From contig NZ_VIVL01000018.1 of assembly GCF_007828835.1 (NCBI RefSeq), forward strand, positions 20,652 to 84,651: 64,000 nt of DNA. Reading direction: 5' to 3'. Below, piece by piece: positions 25,609-34,518 of the stretch. The notes below the pieces were generated by a model that did no database searches, was not told where the DNA came from, and worked only from the letters and a program-made list of their open reading frames with translations. This stretch comes from Variovorax beijingensis. GTDB taxonomy: Bacteria; Pseudomonadota; Gammaproteobacteria; Burkholderiales; Burkholderiaceae_C. The position numbers and the translations under genes were made by a program. Within the stretch, counting starts at the first letter, position 1; every line of letters begins with the position of its first letter.

Positions 25609-26321
25609 GCGCAGGCGAATTGCAGGCCCCGGACGAGGGCGAAGCGCCGGTGGCCACGGCCAGCGCGCTGGGCCTCGTGGCCTGCCCGCACTGCGATGCC
25701 GTCTGGCGCGGCGCCGCCGAGGGCGAGCCCTGCGGGCGCTGCGGCACGCACCTGCACACGCGCAAGCCCTACAGCCTGAACCGCACCTGGGCCTTCCTGA
25801 TTGCGGCATGCATCATGTACATCCCGGCCAACCTGCTGCCGGTGATGATCACGCGCACGCTGTTCGGCGCGCAGTACGACACCATCCTGAGCGGCGTCAT
25901 CTATTTCTGGGTGTCGGGCGCCTACGGGCTCGCGGCCATCATCTTCATTGCGAGCTTCCTGGTGCCGCTGTTCAAGCTCACGGTGCTGATCCTGCTTGCC
26001 TTGCTGGCGCAGCGCGGCAGCAGCTGGCGCCGGCCCGAGCGCGCCAGGCTCTATCACATCATCGAGATCATCGGCCGCTGGTCGATGCTCGACGTGTTCG
26101 TGGTGTCGCTGCTCACCGGGCTGGTGCAGATCCAGGGCTTTGCGGTCATCAACGCGGGCGTGGGCATTGCGGCCTTCGGATCGGTGGTGGTGCTGACGAT
26201 GCTGGCCTCGCTGAGCTTCGACCCCAGGCTCACCTGGGACAGCAGGCACGAACAGCAGCAGGAAGCCGAACGGGAACGCCGGGAACCGGCACGCGACAAC
26301 AGGGAACACAAGCCAGCATGA
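25605..26321 (+). CDS. pqiA: Paraquat-inducible protein A, second half
   Basis: 238 residues. The same architecture as the preceding gene: CPHCDAVW and CGRCG zinc-ribbon pairs near 27-50, then four membrane helices with YIPANLLPVMITRTLF as the counterpart of the ANLFP word, and a charged tail rich in Glu and Arg. In E. coli the two halves are fused in one 417-residue protein; here they are separate genes overlapping by GTGA, so they probably assemble one-to-one. GTG 25605 is supported by GGGAGG seven bases upstream. Its stop overlaps the ATG of pqiB. Confidence 0.93.
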   Translation: MSAGELQAPDEGEAPVATASALGLVACPHCDAVWRGAAEGEPCGRCGTHLHTRKPYSLNRTWAFLIAACIMYIPANLLPVMITRTLFGAQYDTILSGVIYFWVSGAYGLAAIIFIASFLVPLFKLTVLILLALLAQRGSSWRRPERARLYHIIEIIGRWSMLDVFVVSLLTGLVQIQGFAVINAGVGIAAFGSVVVLTMLASLSFDPRLTWDSRHEQQQEAERERREPARDNREHKPA

Positions 26322-27964
26322 GCGACGACGAAGCCAGACCCCCCAACGATCCATCGCCCCCGTCCGGGCTTCCTCCGCCGCGCGTGGTGCGCCGGCGCGA
26401 ATGGCTGCCCTCGCTGATCTGGCTGATACCCATCGTGGCCGCGCTGGTCGGCGTGATGCTGGTGGTCAGGATCCTGATGCAGCGCGGGCCCGAGATCGTT
26501 CTCACCTTCAACACGGCCGAGGGCCTGGAGGCCAACAAGACGGCCGTCAAGTACAAGGACGTGCAGATCGGCACGGTGCAGAGCCTGCGGCTCGCGCGCG
26601 ACCGCTCGCATGTGCGCGTGACCGTGCAGCTCAGCAAGGAGGCCGAGAGCTTCACCGCCGAGGATTCGCGCTTCTGGGTGGTGCGGCCGCGGCTCGACAC
26701 ATCGGGCATCTCGGGCCTGGGCACCTTGCTGTCGGGCGCCTACATCGGCGCCGACGCGGGCGTGTCGAAGGAAACCGCGAGCGAGTTCAAGGGGCTGGAG
26801 GTGCCGCCGATCGTCACGCGCGATGCCTCGGGCCAGCAGTACCTGCTGCGCGCCACCGACGTGGGCTCGCTCGACGTGGGTTCGCCGGTGTATTTCCGGC
26901 GCATCAAGGTGGGCCAGGTGGCGGCCTACGAACTCGACGGCGACGGCCGCGGCGTGACGCTGCGCATCTTCGTCAATGCGCCCTACGACAAGTTCGTGGG
27001 CGTCAACACGCGCTTCTGGCAGGCCAGCGGCATCGACGCGCAGCTCAGCGCCAGCGGCTTCACGCTGCGCACGCAGTCGCTCGCCACCATCCTGCTCGGC
27101 GGCATTGCCTTCCAGGCGCCCGATGACGCCATGGGCCCGCTGGCCAAGGAGAACACGGCCTTCACGCTCGCGCAGGACGAAACCGCGGCCATGAAGGAGC
27201 CCGACGGTCCTCCGCAGACGCTGCTGATGTACTTCAACCAGTCGCTGCGCGGCCTGGCGCCGGGTGCACCGGTCGATTTCCGCGGCGTGGTGATCGGCGA
27301 GGTCAAGTCGATCGGCGTGGAGTTCGACCGCGCCGAGCGCGAGTTCCGCATGCCGGTGCTGGTGCAGGTCTATCCAGACCGGCTGCGCCGCCGCGCGGGC
27401 GAAAGTGGTGTGGAGTCGCGCGCCACCCAGCAGGAGCGGCTGCGCTTCCTGGCCGAGAAGGGGCTGCGCGCGCAGCTGCGCAACGGCAACCTGCTGACCG
27501 GGCAGGTGTACGTGGCGCTCGACTTCTTCCCCAAGGCGCCGCCCGCCAGGATCGACATGGCGAAGAACCCGATCGAGCTGCCCACCATCGCCAACAGCCT
27601 GGACGAGATCCAGTCGCAGGTGCAGGAGATCGCGAGCAAGCTCAACAAGGTGCCCTACGAGCAGATCGCGGCCGACCTGCGCACCACGCTCGCCTCGCTC
27701 AACAAGACGCTGGCCAGCACCGAGCAGGCGGTGAGCCGCATCAACACCGACCTGACGCCCGAACTGGCTGCCGCCATGAAGGACGTGCGCAAGACGGTCA
27801 ACAGCGCCGAGCGCACGCTGGCCGACGACTCTCCGCTGCAGCAGGACATGCGCCAGACGCTGCGCGAGCTGACCCGCGCCGCAGGCTCGGTGCGCGTGCT
27901 GACCGACTACCTCGAGCGGCATCCCGAGTCGCTCTTGCGCGGCAAACCGGACGACAAGAAATGA
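26318..27964 (+). CDS. pqiB: Intermembrane transport protein PqiB (MCE domains)
   Basis: 548 residues, nearly the same as E. coli PqiB. One N-terminal transmembrane helix (about 29-50, SLIWLIPIVAALVGVMLVVR) is followed by three MCE/MlaD domains (about 55-155, 170-280, 300-410), recognised by KYKDVQIGTVQSLRL, YFRRIKVGQVAAYELD and DFRGVVIGEVKSIGV. Then comes a long helical segment (430-530) with LNKTLASTEQAVSRIN, which in E. coli forms a coiled-coil needle. The MCE rings make a hydrophobic channel across the periplasm. ATGA overlaps on both ends tie it to pqiA2 and pqiC. Confidence 0.96.
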   Translation: MSDDEARPPNDPSPPSGLPPPRVVRRREWLPSLIWLIPIVAALVGVMLVVRILMQRGPEIVLTFNTAEGLEANKTAVKYKDVQIGTVQSLRLARDRSHVRVTVQLSKEAESFTAEDSRFWVVRPRLDTSGISGLGTLLSGAYIGADAGVSKETASEFKGLEVPPIVTRDASGQQYLLRATDVGSLDVGSPVYFRRIKVGQVAAYELDGDGRGVTLRIFVNAPYDKFVGVNTRFWQASGIDAQLSASGFTLRTQSLATILLGGIAFQAPDDAMGPLAKENTAFTLAQDETAAMKEPDGPPQTLLMYFNQSLRGLAPGAPVDFRGVVIGEVKSIGVEFDRAEREFRMPVLVQVYPDRLRRRAGESGVESRATQQERLRFLAEKGLRAQLRNGNLLTGQVYVALDFFPKAPPARIDMAKNPIELPTIANSLDEIQSQVQEIASKLNKVPYEQIAADLRTTLASLNKTLASTEQAVSRINTDLTPELAAAMKDVRKTVNSAERTLADDSPLQQDMRQTLRELTRAAGSVRVLTDYLERHPESLLRGKPDDKK

Positions 27965-28593
27965 AGAACAGGAAAAAGCTGCTTCCGCTCGCGGTCATCG
28001 CAGCGCTGGTGGTCCTCGCGGGCTGCGCGAGCAAGCCCGACAACTACTACACGCTGGCCAGCGCGGTGCCGGCTTCGGAAGCGGCACCGCCGACCCGCGG
28101 CACCGCCGCGCCGCTCTACATCGAGCTGGCGCCGGTGGCGGTGCCCGAGCGGCTCGCACGGCCGCAGATGGTGGTGGGCCGGGCGAACGGCAGCGTGCAG
28201 GTCGACGTGCTCGAGCAGCACCGCTGGGCCGCATCGTTCGAGAACGAGCTGCAGGACGCGCTGGCCAGCGGCATCGCGGCGCGGCTCGGCGCGCTCGATG
28301 TCACCAAGGGCGGCCGCCAGTCTTCGCAGCCCGTGTGGCGCGTCGCGGTGCAGGTGCGCCGGTTCGACGCGGTCGATGGCGGCCGGGTGGACGCGGGCTT
28401 CAACTGGACGCTGCGGCGCTCCGACCAGCCCCGCACGATGGCGTGCCAGCTGGACGTGGGTGAAGCGGTTGCGGGCGGCATCGATGCGGTGGCGCATGGC
28501 GCGCAGCGCGTCACCGCCGCGGCGGCCGCGGCCATTGCGCGCAGCGTGAACGCGGCGCGGGCGGATCCGGCGGCGACCGCCTGTCCGACCTGA
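27961..28593 (+). CDS. pqiC: Lipoprotein PqiC (ABC-transport auxiliary / DUF330)
   Basis: 210-residue outer-membrane lipoprotein. The signal peptide ends in the lipobox VLAGCAS (Cys about residue 21), followed by the family opening SKPDNYYTLAS and a core with PLYIELAPVAVPERLARPQ and the VDVLEQHRWA segment typical of PqiC/YmbA. It anchors the PqiB needle at the outer membrane. The start ATG overlaps the pqiB stop by four bases; as the last gene it is followed by hairpin-forming repeat sequence. Length and order match E. coli pqiABC. Confidence 0.94.
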   Translation: MKNRKKLLPLAVIAALVVLAGCASKPDNYYTLASAVPASEAAPPTRGTAAPLYIELAPVAVPERLARPQMVVGRANGSVQVDVLEQHRWAASFENELQDALASGIAARLGALDVTKGGRQSSQPVWRVAVQVRRFDAVDGGRVDAGFNWTLRRSDQPRTMACQLDVGEAVAGGIDAVAHGAQRVTAAAAAAIARSVNAARADPAATACPT

Positions 28594-28605
28594 TTCTTTC
28601 TCGCT

Positions 28606-28657
28606 TCCCCCCGGGGGAGGGCAGCCCCCATCCCAGCCTTCCCCCGGCGGGGGAAGG
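28606..28657. repeat. GC-rich REP-like element with perfect hairpin
   Basis: CCTTCCCCC-GGC-GGGGGAAGG (28637-28657) is a perfect 9-bp stem with a 3-base loop, preceded by a second C5/G5 palindrome at 28607-28617. It lies between pqiC and the next MFS gene. The layout resembles short repetitive elements scattered in Comamonadaceae genomes. It could also end or stabilise the pqi transcript; no U-run follows. Confidence 0.5.
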
Positions 28658-28701
28658 AGCAAGACAGGCATCTGCTTCTGGAAGATGGATCGGAGATCAC
28701 C

Positions 28702-30303
28702 ATGGCACAGATCGGCAAGGCACCCTGCGACAACGCACTGATCCTGCATGGCGCCAAGACGCAGGAGGGTGCCTGTCCCGAAGCCTCCAAGCCCTGGGTG
28801 CTGGCCGCGGCCATCGTGGGCTCGAGCATGGCCTTCATCGACGGCACGGTGGTCAACGTGGCACTGCCGGCCATCCAGGCCGACCTGCGGGCCACGGCGT
28901 TTCAGGCGCAGTGGGTGGTCGAGTCCTATGCCTTGCTGCTGGCGGCGCTGCTGCTGGTGGGCGGCGCGCTCGGCGACCACTTCGGGCGGCGCCGCATCTT
29001 TGCGATCGGCGTGGGCATCTTCGCCGTTGCTTCTGTGGCTTGCGGGCTCTCGGGCAGCGTGCAGCAGCTGATTGCCGCGCGCGCGGTGCAGGGCATCGGC
29101 GCGGCCTTGCTGGTGCCCGGCAGCCTTGCGCTCATCAGCGCCGCATTTCCCGAGAAGGAGCGCGGCAAGGCCATCGGCATCTGGTCGGGCTTCAGCGGCA
29201 TCACGGCGGCCGCGGGGCCGGTGCTGGGCGGCTTCCTGGTCGATCATTTCTCGTGGGCCTGGGCCTTCCTCATCAATGTGCCGATGGCGCTGCTGGTGCT
29301 GTGGATCACATGGCGCCACGTGCCCGAGAGCCACGGATCATCGGCCAGTGGCGGGCTCGACCTGGTGGGCGCACTGCTGGCCACCGCCGGGCTCGGCGGC
29401 ATCGTCTACGCGTTCATCGAGGCGCCCACGCGGCACTGGAGTTCGCCCGCGGTGCTGGCGGCGCTGGGCATCGGCATCGCCGGCAGCGCGGGCTTCATTG
29501 CCGCCGAGCGCAGGGCACGCACGCCGATGCTGCCGCTCGCGCTGCTGCGCATCGGCAACTTCAGCGGCGCCAACCTGCTGACCCTGCTGCTGTATGCGGC
29601 GCTCGGCGGCGGGCTGTATTTCTTCCCGCTCAACCTGATCCAGGTGCAGGGCTACTCCGCCACCGTGGCGGGCGCGGCGCTGCTGCCGTTCATCCTCATC
29701 ATGTTCGCGCTCTCGGGCTGGGCCGGCCAGTTGGTCGACCGCTTCGGCCCGCGGCTGCCGCTGGTGATCGGCCCCGCGATTGCCGCGGCGGGCTTCGCAC
29801 TGTTCGCGGTGCCGGGCGTCGAAGCGAGCTACTGGCGCGGCTTCTTTCCCGCGGTGGTGGTGCTGGGCTTCGGCATGACCGTGACCGTGGCGCCGCTCAC
29901 CACCACCGTGATGAACGCGGTGGGGCCGGAGCTGGCGGGCGTGGCCTCGGGCGTCAACAATGCGGTGTCGCGCGCGGCCGCGGTGCTGGCCATTGCAGTG
30001 TTCGGCGTGGTCATGGCCTGGGCCTTCGACGGCGCCCTGGCCGAGAGCCTGCGCGGCATGGGGGCCTCGCCCGAGGCGACGGCATTTCTCGAAGGCGAGC
30101 GCAGCAAGCTGGCCGGCGCAGCACTGCCGCCGGGCGTCGATGCGGCCACCGCCGCGGCCATGAAGAAGGCCGTGGCTGAATCCTTCGTCGCGGGCTTTCG
30201 CTGGGTGATGCTGCTGAGCGCGGGGCTGGCGGTGCTCAGCGCGTTGAGCGCCTGGCTGATGATTGGCGGGGTGGCTGCAAAAGAACACGGCAGCGGCAGG
30301 TAG
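28702..30303 (+). CDS. MFS transporter, DHA2 family (EmrB/QacA-like)
   Basis: 533-residue 14-helix drug exporter. Helix 1 SSMAFIDGTVVNVALPAIQ, helix 2 QWVVESYALLLAALLLVGG, and the 2-3 loop GDHFGRRRIFAIG are DHA2 hallmarks; helix 5 has the GPVLGGFLVD motif. The cytoplasmic N-terminus of about 30 residues has two Cys (PCDNA, EGACPEASK). The C-terminal loop before the last helix is unusually long (about 60 residues, with GMGASPEATAFLEGE), as in other Variovorax-type homologues that I recall. No regulator adjoins it; it stands alone between the REP-like element and the convergent peptidase gene. Confidence 0.92.
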   Translation: MAQIGKAPCDNALILHGAKTQEGACPEASKPWVLAAAIVGSSMAFIDGTVVNVALPAIQADLRATAFQAQWVVESYALLLAALLLVGGALGDHFGRRRIFAIGVGIFAVASVACGLSGSVQQLIAARAVQGIGAALLVPGSLALISAAFPEKERGKAIGIWSGFSGITAAAGPVLGGFLVDHFSWAWAFLINVPMALLVLWITWRHVPESHGSSASGGLDLVGALLATAGLGGIVYAFIEAPTRHWSSPAVLAALGIGIAGSAGFIAAERRARTPMLPLALLRIGNFSGANLLTLLLYAALGGGLYFFPLNLIQVQGYSATVAGAALLPFILIMFALSGWAGQLVDRFGPRLPLVIGPAIAAAGFALFAVPGVEASYWRGFFPAVVVLGFGMTVTVAPLTTTVMNAVGPELAGVASGVNNAVSRAAAVLAIAVFGVVMAWAFDGALAESLRGMGASPEATAFLEGERSKLAGAALPPGVDAATAAAMKKAVAESFVAGFRWVMLLSAGLAVLSALSAWLMIGGVAAKEHGSGR

Positions 30304-30322
30304 AAAAGTCGCCTTGCGGCTG

Positions 30323-32389
30323 CTATTGCCGGGGCATCAGCTCATAGAAATCGAACCCGTTGCTGCGCCCGCCAAGGCACTTCGCCAGGGTGTCTTCGAT
30401 CTTGCGCCATTGCGCGAGCCGGTTGCGCCACTTGCGCGCACTGTGGCCCTCGTCAGGAAAGCTCATGTACTCGACCGGCCGACCGAGCTTCTGGAGCGTG
30501 GCCACCACGTCCTCAGAATCCTGCCGCAACACGCGCACGTCGTTGGCACCGTGAATCACGAGCAACGGCGCGGTGATGCGGTCGATCTGCGAGATGGGCG
30601 AATCTTGCAGCATGCGGGCGCGCTCCTCCGGCTTGTTCACATCGCCGAAAAAGACGGCGAAGTAGTGGCGGTTGCGCCAGAAAGGCGGCCAGTTCTCGAT
30701 CACGCGGGGCCAGTTGGCGACGCCCACCAGGTCGACGCCGCAGCGATAGTCGTGCGGCTTCTGGATAAGCTGGGCAAGGACCGAGAAACCGCCGAAGCTG
30801 CCACCAAGCACGGCCATCCGTTTCGGGTCGGCCACGCCCTGGTCGACGGCCCATTGCACGGCCTCCGCGATATCGCGCTGGAGCCGTCCGTTGGTTTCGC
30901 GTGCGCCGGCCATCATGAAGGCTCGCCCATAGCCGCTGGAGCCACGGTAGTTCACGTAGAGAACGGCGTAGCCCCGGTTCGCGAGCATCTGCGTCGGCGT
31001 GAAGCCGGCGGACTGCCATGAGTCGCGGACCCAGGGGCCGCCGTGGACGTTGACTACGAGCGGCACGGGCCCCTGGACACCGCGTGGGCGCACCAGATAG
31101 CCGTGTATCACCAGGCCGTCGGACGCCTTGAAGGAAAACGGCTCCATGGGCGAGAAGAGGTCGGCGGTCGGTTCGCGCGGTGGCGTGAGCCGCGTGAGTT
31201 GACCGCTCGCGCGGTCCAGCAGCAATTCGACACCTTCGTTCTCGGTGGTCGAGCGCAGCACGATGCGGCGCATGTCATTGGCCATGCTCGCGGGGCGCGT
31301 GATGACGGGCTCAGCCTCCAGCCAGCCGCGCTCCCGGGCCGTCTTCACGGCACCGGCCACTTCACCGCCCAGCACGCTATCGAGAAAGGCAATACGTGGG
31401 CGGCCGGGTTCGGAAACATATGCTATCGGCGCCCCCTGCTGTGGCGGGAACACGCCGTAGTCGAGATCGACTTCGGCATCTTCCGCGAGCAGCTTCTCGG
31501 TGCCGGTGGCGAGATCGACCTCAACCATGGCAAGCTTGTCGCGTCCCACATTCGTCAAGGCCCAGAGCCGGCCCATGCCGAGATCGACGCGCTGCGGCCA
31601 GAAGGAATCGAATGCCTTCACCGTTCTGAAGGCGCGCCAACTGCCGTCGGGCTGGCGCAGTTCCAGCAGCCGGTCCGAGCCGTCGGCGCTTCCGAGCTGC
31701 CGCATCCGGCCCGCGAGTTCGCGCCGCGTGTCGATGAACCAGGCCAGCACGCGACTGTCGGGATTGCTGCGCGCAATTTCGCGCACGGTGCGCGTGCGGG
31801 CATCGCCTTCGAAAAGATCCATGCTGGAGCGGTCCCGCCGATTGCTCGCGAAGAGAAAAGTGGCGCTGCCTGGCGCGCCCCATCCCAGCATCGTCGAGCG
31901 CACGCCTGGCCAGGGCGTCACGGCCCACGGCTTGGCGCTTGGAGCCTCGGTGTCGAGCACGAAGATCTGCGTGTTCTCGTCCCCCGTGAAATCCTTGAGA
32001 TAGGCCAGGTGGCGGCTGTCGGGCAGCCACATGTAAGTGGGCCCGGACACGAACGGTCGGGCGAGCGTGCCGATCGCGAAGGTTCGGGTGCTCGCGCTTT
32101 TGACCTCGGCGGCATCGGACGTCTTGCGCACGCCAAGCCCGACGTCGGTGCCGACCGCCTGCACCCATACGAGCTGTTGGCCATCGGGTGAAAGAACATG
32201 GCCGTTGACTGCATCGATGTTCGCTACGAAGCGCCGCATCGGCACAAGAGGCGGCAGCGTGTCGTCCTGCCGCGCCGACACCAGCGAGGGGTGCGTGGGA
32301 CCGGCGACGCAGCCCGCGAGCAGTACTGCGGCGCCGCACAGGGCCGCCAGGGCGGCGTAGCAACGGCTTGGGGGGCGGATGTTTCTCAT
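30323..32389 (-). CDS. S9 family serine peptidase, lipoprotein
   Basis: 688 residues. A lipoprotein signal ends at LLAGCVAG (Cys about 27), so the enzyme is likely anchored at the envelope. Residues about 60-400 form a beta-propeller-like region (LSPDGQQLVW, WLPDSRHLAYL repeats); the C-terminal alpha/beta hydrolase holds GGSFGGFSVL (nucleophile Ser), an Asp in HGANDVRV and His in DEGHSARKW. Members cleave short peptides after proline or small residues; whether this one cleaves cell-wall, signalling or nutrient peptides is unknown. ATG 32389 has GAGGGA nine bases upstream. It is divergent from an OmpR/QseC-type two-component system, which may regulate it. Confidence 0.93.
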   Translation of the reverse strand: MRNIRPPSRCYAALAALCGAAVLLAGCVAGPTHPSLVSARQDDTLPPLVPMRRFVANIDAVNGHVLSPDGQQLVWVQAVGTDVGLGVRKTSDAAEVKSASTRTFAIGTLARPFVSGPTYMWLPDSRHLAYLKDFTGDENTQIFVLDTEAPSAKPWAVTPWPGVRSTMLGWGAPGSATFLFASNRRDRSSMDLFEGDARTRTVREIARSNPDSRVLAWFIDTRRELAGRMRQLGSADGSDRLLELRQPDGSWRAFRTVKAFDSFWPQRVDLGMGRLWALTNVGRDKLAMVEVDLATGTEKLLAEDAEVDLDYGVFPPQQGAPIAYVSEPGRPRIAFLDSVLGGEVAGAVKTARERGWLEAEPVITRPASMANDMRRIVLRSTTENEGVELLLDRASGQLTRLTPPREPTADLFSPMEPFSFKASDGLVIHGYLVRPRGVQGPVPLVVNVHGGPWVRDSWQSAGFTPTQMLANRGYAVLYVNYRGSSGYGRAFMMAGARETNGRLQRDIAEAVQWAVDQGVADPKRMAVLGGSFGGFSVLAQLIQKPHDYRCGVDLVGVANWPRVIENWPPFWRNRHYFAVFFGDVNKPEERARMLQDSPISQIDRITAPLLVIHGANDVRVLRQDSEDVVATLQKLGRPVEYMSFPDEGHSARKWRNRLAQWRKIEDTLAKCLGGRSNGFDFYELMPRQ

Positions 32390-32448
32390 GCTTTTCGTCC
32401 CTCGTGAATGTTCGGGTGTGCGGTCAGGGCCCGGATTCTGCGGGTGGC

Positions 32449-32471
32449 AACCTTTGGCTTTGCCAAAGGTT
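32449..32471. promoter_or_regulatory. Perfect 10-bp inverted repeat upstream of response regulator
   Basis: AACCTTTGGC-TTT-GCCAAAGGTT is an exact palindrome with a 3-base centre, in the space between the divergent peptidase and response-regulator genes, ending 20 bases before the proposed GTG. It could be an operator or a leader hairpin. Its presence argues against translation starting at the upstream ATG 32408. Confidence 0.5.
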
Positions 32472-32491
32472 TGCTCGCGCACAATGGCCAG

Positions 32492-33148
32492 GTGCACATC
32501 CTGTTGATCGAAGACGACCTTGAACTTGGCCGCGCCCTGCAGGCCGCGCTCAAGGTCGACGGCCTGAGCAGCGAATGGCGCCGGCGGGCGGTGGATGCAC
32601 CGCGCGAACTGGACGGGAGTGCCTTCGACTGTGTGCTGCTCGACCTGTCGCTGCCCGACGGCAGTGGCTTCGACCTGCTCGCTCGCTGGCGGCGCGAGGG
32701 CAGCAGCCTCCCGGTCATCGTGATCACCGCCCGATCGGCGGTGGAAGACCGGCTGGCCGGACTCGACGGAGGCGCTGACGATTTCGTGATCAAGCCCTTT
32801 GCCACCGCCGAACTGATTTCGCGCATACGCGCCGTGCTGCGCCGCTCGGCGCGGCAGGCCAGCGAGGTGTGGACCCTGGGCGCGCTGGCCATTGAACCAC
32901 GCCGGCATGTGGCGTACTTGAACGGCGAGCCGCTGGAACTGTCGCCGCGCGAATTCCGGCTGCTGCTCGAACTGGCGCGCGAGCCGGGCGCGGTGGTTGC
33001 CAAGGGTGTGCTCGCACAAAAGCTGGAGCCATTGGGCGAGCCGGTGGATTTCGCCGCGGTGGAGGTGCATGTGTCCAACCTGCGGCGCAAGATCGGCGCC
33101 GCCATGGTGCACACGGTGCGCGGCGTGGGCTACATGCTCGTGTCATGA
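32492..33148 (+). CDS. OmpR/PhoB-family response regulator
   Basis: 218 residues from GTG 32492, where the receiver domain begins (VHILLIEDDLELG). The phosphoacceptor Asp is in LLDLSLPDGSG, the switch Thr in VIVITARSA and the conserved Lys in DFVIKPFA. The C-terminal winged helix (about 125-217) has LSPREFRLLLELAREPG and VEVHVSNLRRKIG, the OmpR recognition helix. An in-frame ATG at 32408 would add 28 residues of no obvious function. The gene overlaps its sensor kinase by ATGA. Closest in style to QseB/TctD regulators. Likely target is the divergent S9 peptidase and its own operon. Confidence 0.93.
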   Translation: MHILLIEDDLELGRALQAALKVDGLSSEWRRRAVDAPRELDGSAFDCVLLDLSLPDGSGFDLLARWRREGSSLPVIVITARSAVEDRLAGLDGGADDFVIKPFATAELISRIRAVLRRSARQASEVWTLGALAIEPRRHVAYLNGEPLELSPREFRLLLELAREPGAVVAKGVLAQKLEPLGEPVDFAAVEVHVSNLRRKIGAAMVHTVRGVGYMLVS

Positions 33149-34518
33149 GCAGGCTGTGGCGCCCCTCGCTCGTGCAGCGGGTGTTTCTTGCGGTGCTGCT
33201 GGCGTTCGTTTTCGTGCTGCTGGCATTGCAGGCGTACATGTACATCAACTTCCGGCAGTCGCTGACCGTCGACCAGGGGCTGAGCAAGCTCGGCAGGTCG
33301 TTGACCCAAGCGATCTCCCAGCTCGACGACGAAGCGCGCGTGCGCGACGTGGTCGCCTCGGCCGAAACGATCTACAAGACCATGCGGATCAGCGGCAACC
33401 CGGCAGGGACGCTCCGGTTCCAGCTGTCGGACCGCGGGGGCAAGCTGATTCATTCATCGCCGGAACTGCGCGGCGAGATCCTGGCCGGCCCGCTGCGAAA
33501 GGTAGCAACGCAGCACATCGATGGCGAGGCGTATTGGGTTTACCAGGATGAGACCCCGCGCTGGTCGCTGCGCATTGCAGAGCCCGAGCGCACGTTCGCC
33601 AAGGTGCTGCCCAACAACACGCGCAGCGTCCTGCCTTACCTGCTGCTCGCCTTTCCTATCGTGCTGTTGCCGGTCTGGCTTGCGGTGAAGCACGGCTTGC
33701 GGCCATTGCGGCGCCTGGCCGACGGCATCGGGCGTCGCAAGGCATCCGACCTTTCGCCGCTTGGCGTCGATCCGCCCTATGCGGAACTCAGGCCGCTGGC
33801 CTCCGCACTCGAGCGCATGCTGCAGCAACTGCGCGACAAGGTGGAGCGCGAGCGCGCGTTCGTGCATGACGCCGCGCACGAACTGCGAACACCAATGGCG
33901 GTCATTGCGGCACAGGCGCATGCGCTGGCTGGTGCGGACAGCAGCGAGAGCCGCGGCCGTGCCCAGGCTCATCTGGAGCAGGCGATCGCGCGGGCCTCCC
34001 ACCTGACGCAGCAACTGCTCGATCTTGCGCTGCTGGACGATGCCCAACCCGCAGTGCCGAAGCACGTCGACGTTGCGCAGCAGGCCCGCGAGATCCTCGC
34101 GCAGGCAGCGCCGCGCGCCATGGCGCGCGGCATCGAGCTGACATTCGATGCCCCGGACAGCCTGGACGCGTCCATCGACGTGCCCGCGTTCCAGTCGATA
34201 GTGGAGAACCTGCTCAACAACGCGGTTCGGTATGTGCACGACGGTGCGCACGTGGCAGTGACGCTTCGCGCCGAAGACTCGGCAACCTTGGTGCTCACGG
34301 TGGCCGACGATGGTCCCGGTATTCCTGCGGACGAACATCAACGGGTGTTCGAGCGCTTCTATCGCGCAGCGGGCCACGAAGCGCCTGGTTCCGGCTTGGG
34401 CCTTTCCATCGTCAGGCAGGCTGCTGGGCGCATGGGGGGTGGGGTGAAAGTGACCGAGGGCCTTTCGAACCGGGGCGTGGGGTTCCGTGTCGTGCTGCCC
34501 TCGGGCGCGAGGGATTGA
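33145..34518 (+). CDS. Sensor histidine kinase (QseC/TctE-like)
   Basis: 457 residues. Transmembrane helices at about 13-35 and 158-178 enclose a periplasmic sensor of about 120 residues. The H-box FVHDAAHELRTPMAV is near residue 235, the N-box IVENLLNNAVRYVHDG near 355, G1 as VADDGPGIPADEHQ, the F-box FERFYR and G2 as GSGLGLSIVRQ. It autophosphorylates on the H-box His and passes phosphate to the partner encoded just upstream (four-base overlap). The periplasmic domain has no motif I recognise, so the stimulus is open. The last codon overlaps a promoter-like -35 element for the VOC gene. Confidence 0.94.
   Translation: MSRLWRPSLVQRVFLAVLLAFVFVLLALQAYMYINFRQSLTVDQGLSKLGRSLTQAISQLDDEARVRDVVASAETIYKTMRISGNPAGTLRFQLSDRGGKLIHSSPELRGEILAGPLRKVATQHIDGEAYWVYQDETPRWSLRIAEPERTFAKVLPNNTRSVLPYLLLAFPIVLLPVWLAVKHGLRPLRRLADGIGRRKASDLSPLGVDPPYAELRPLASALERMLQQLRDKVERERAFVHDAAHELRTPMAVIAAQAHALAGADSSESRGRAQAHLEQAIARASHLTQQLLDLALLDDAQPAVPKHVDVAQQAREILAQAAPRAMARGIELTFDAPDSLDASIDVPAFQSIVENLLNNAVRYVHDGAHVAVTLRAEDSATLVLTVADDGPGIPADEHQRVFERFYRAAGHEAPGSGLGLSIVRQAAGRMGGGVKVTEGLSNRGVGFRVVLPSGARD

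Noticed and set aside
32408..32491. Upstream ATG start for the response regulator
   Set aside because: It adds 28 residues before the receiver domain, lacks a Shine-Dalgarno and would translate through the perfect inverted repeat at 32449-32471.
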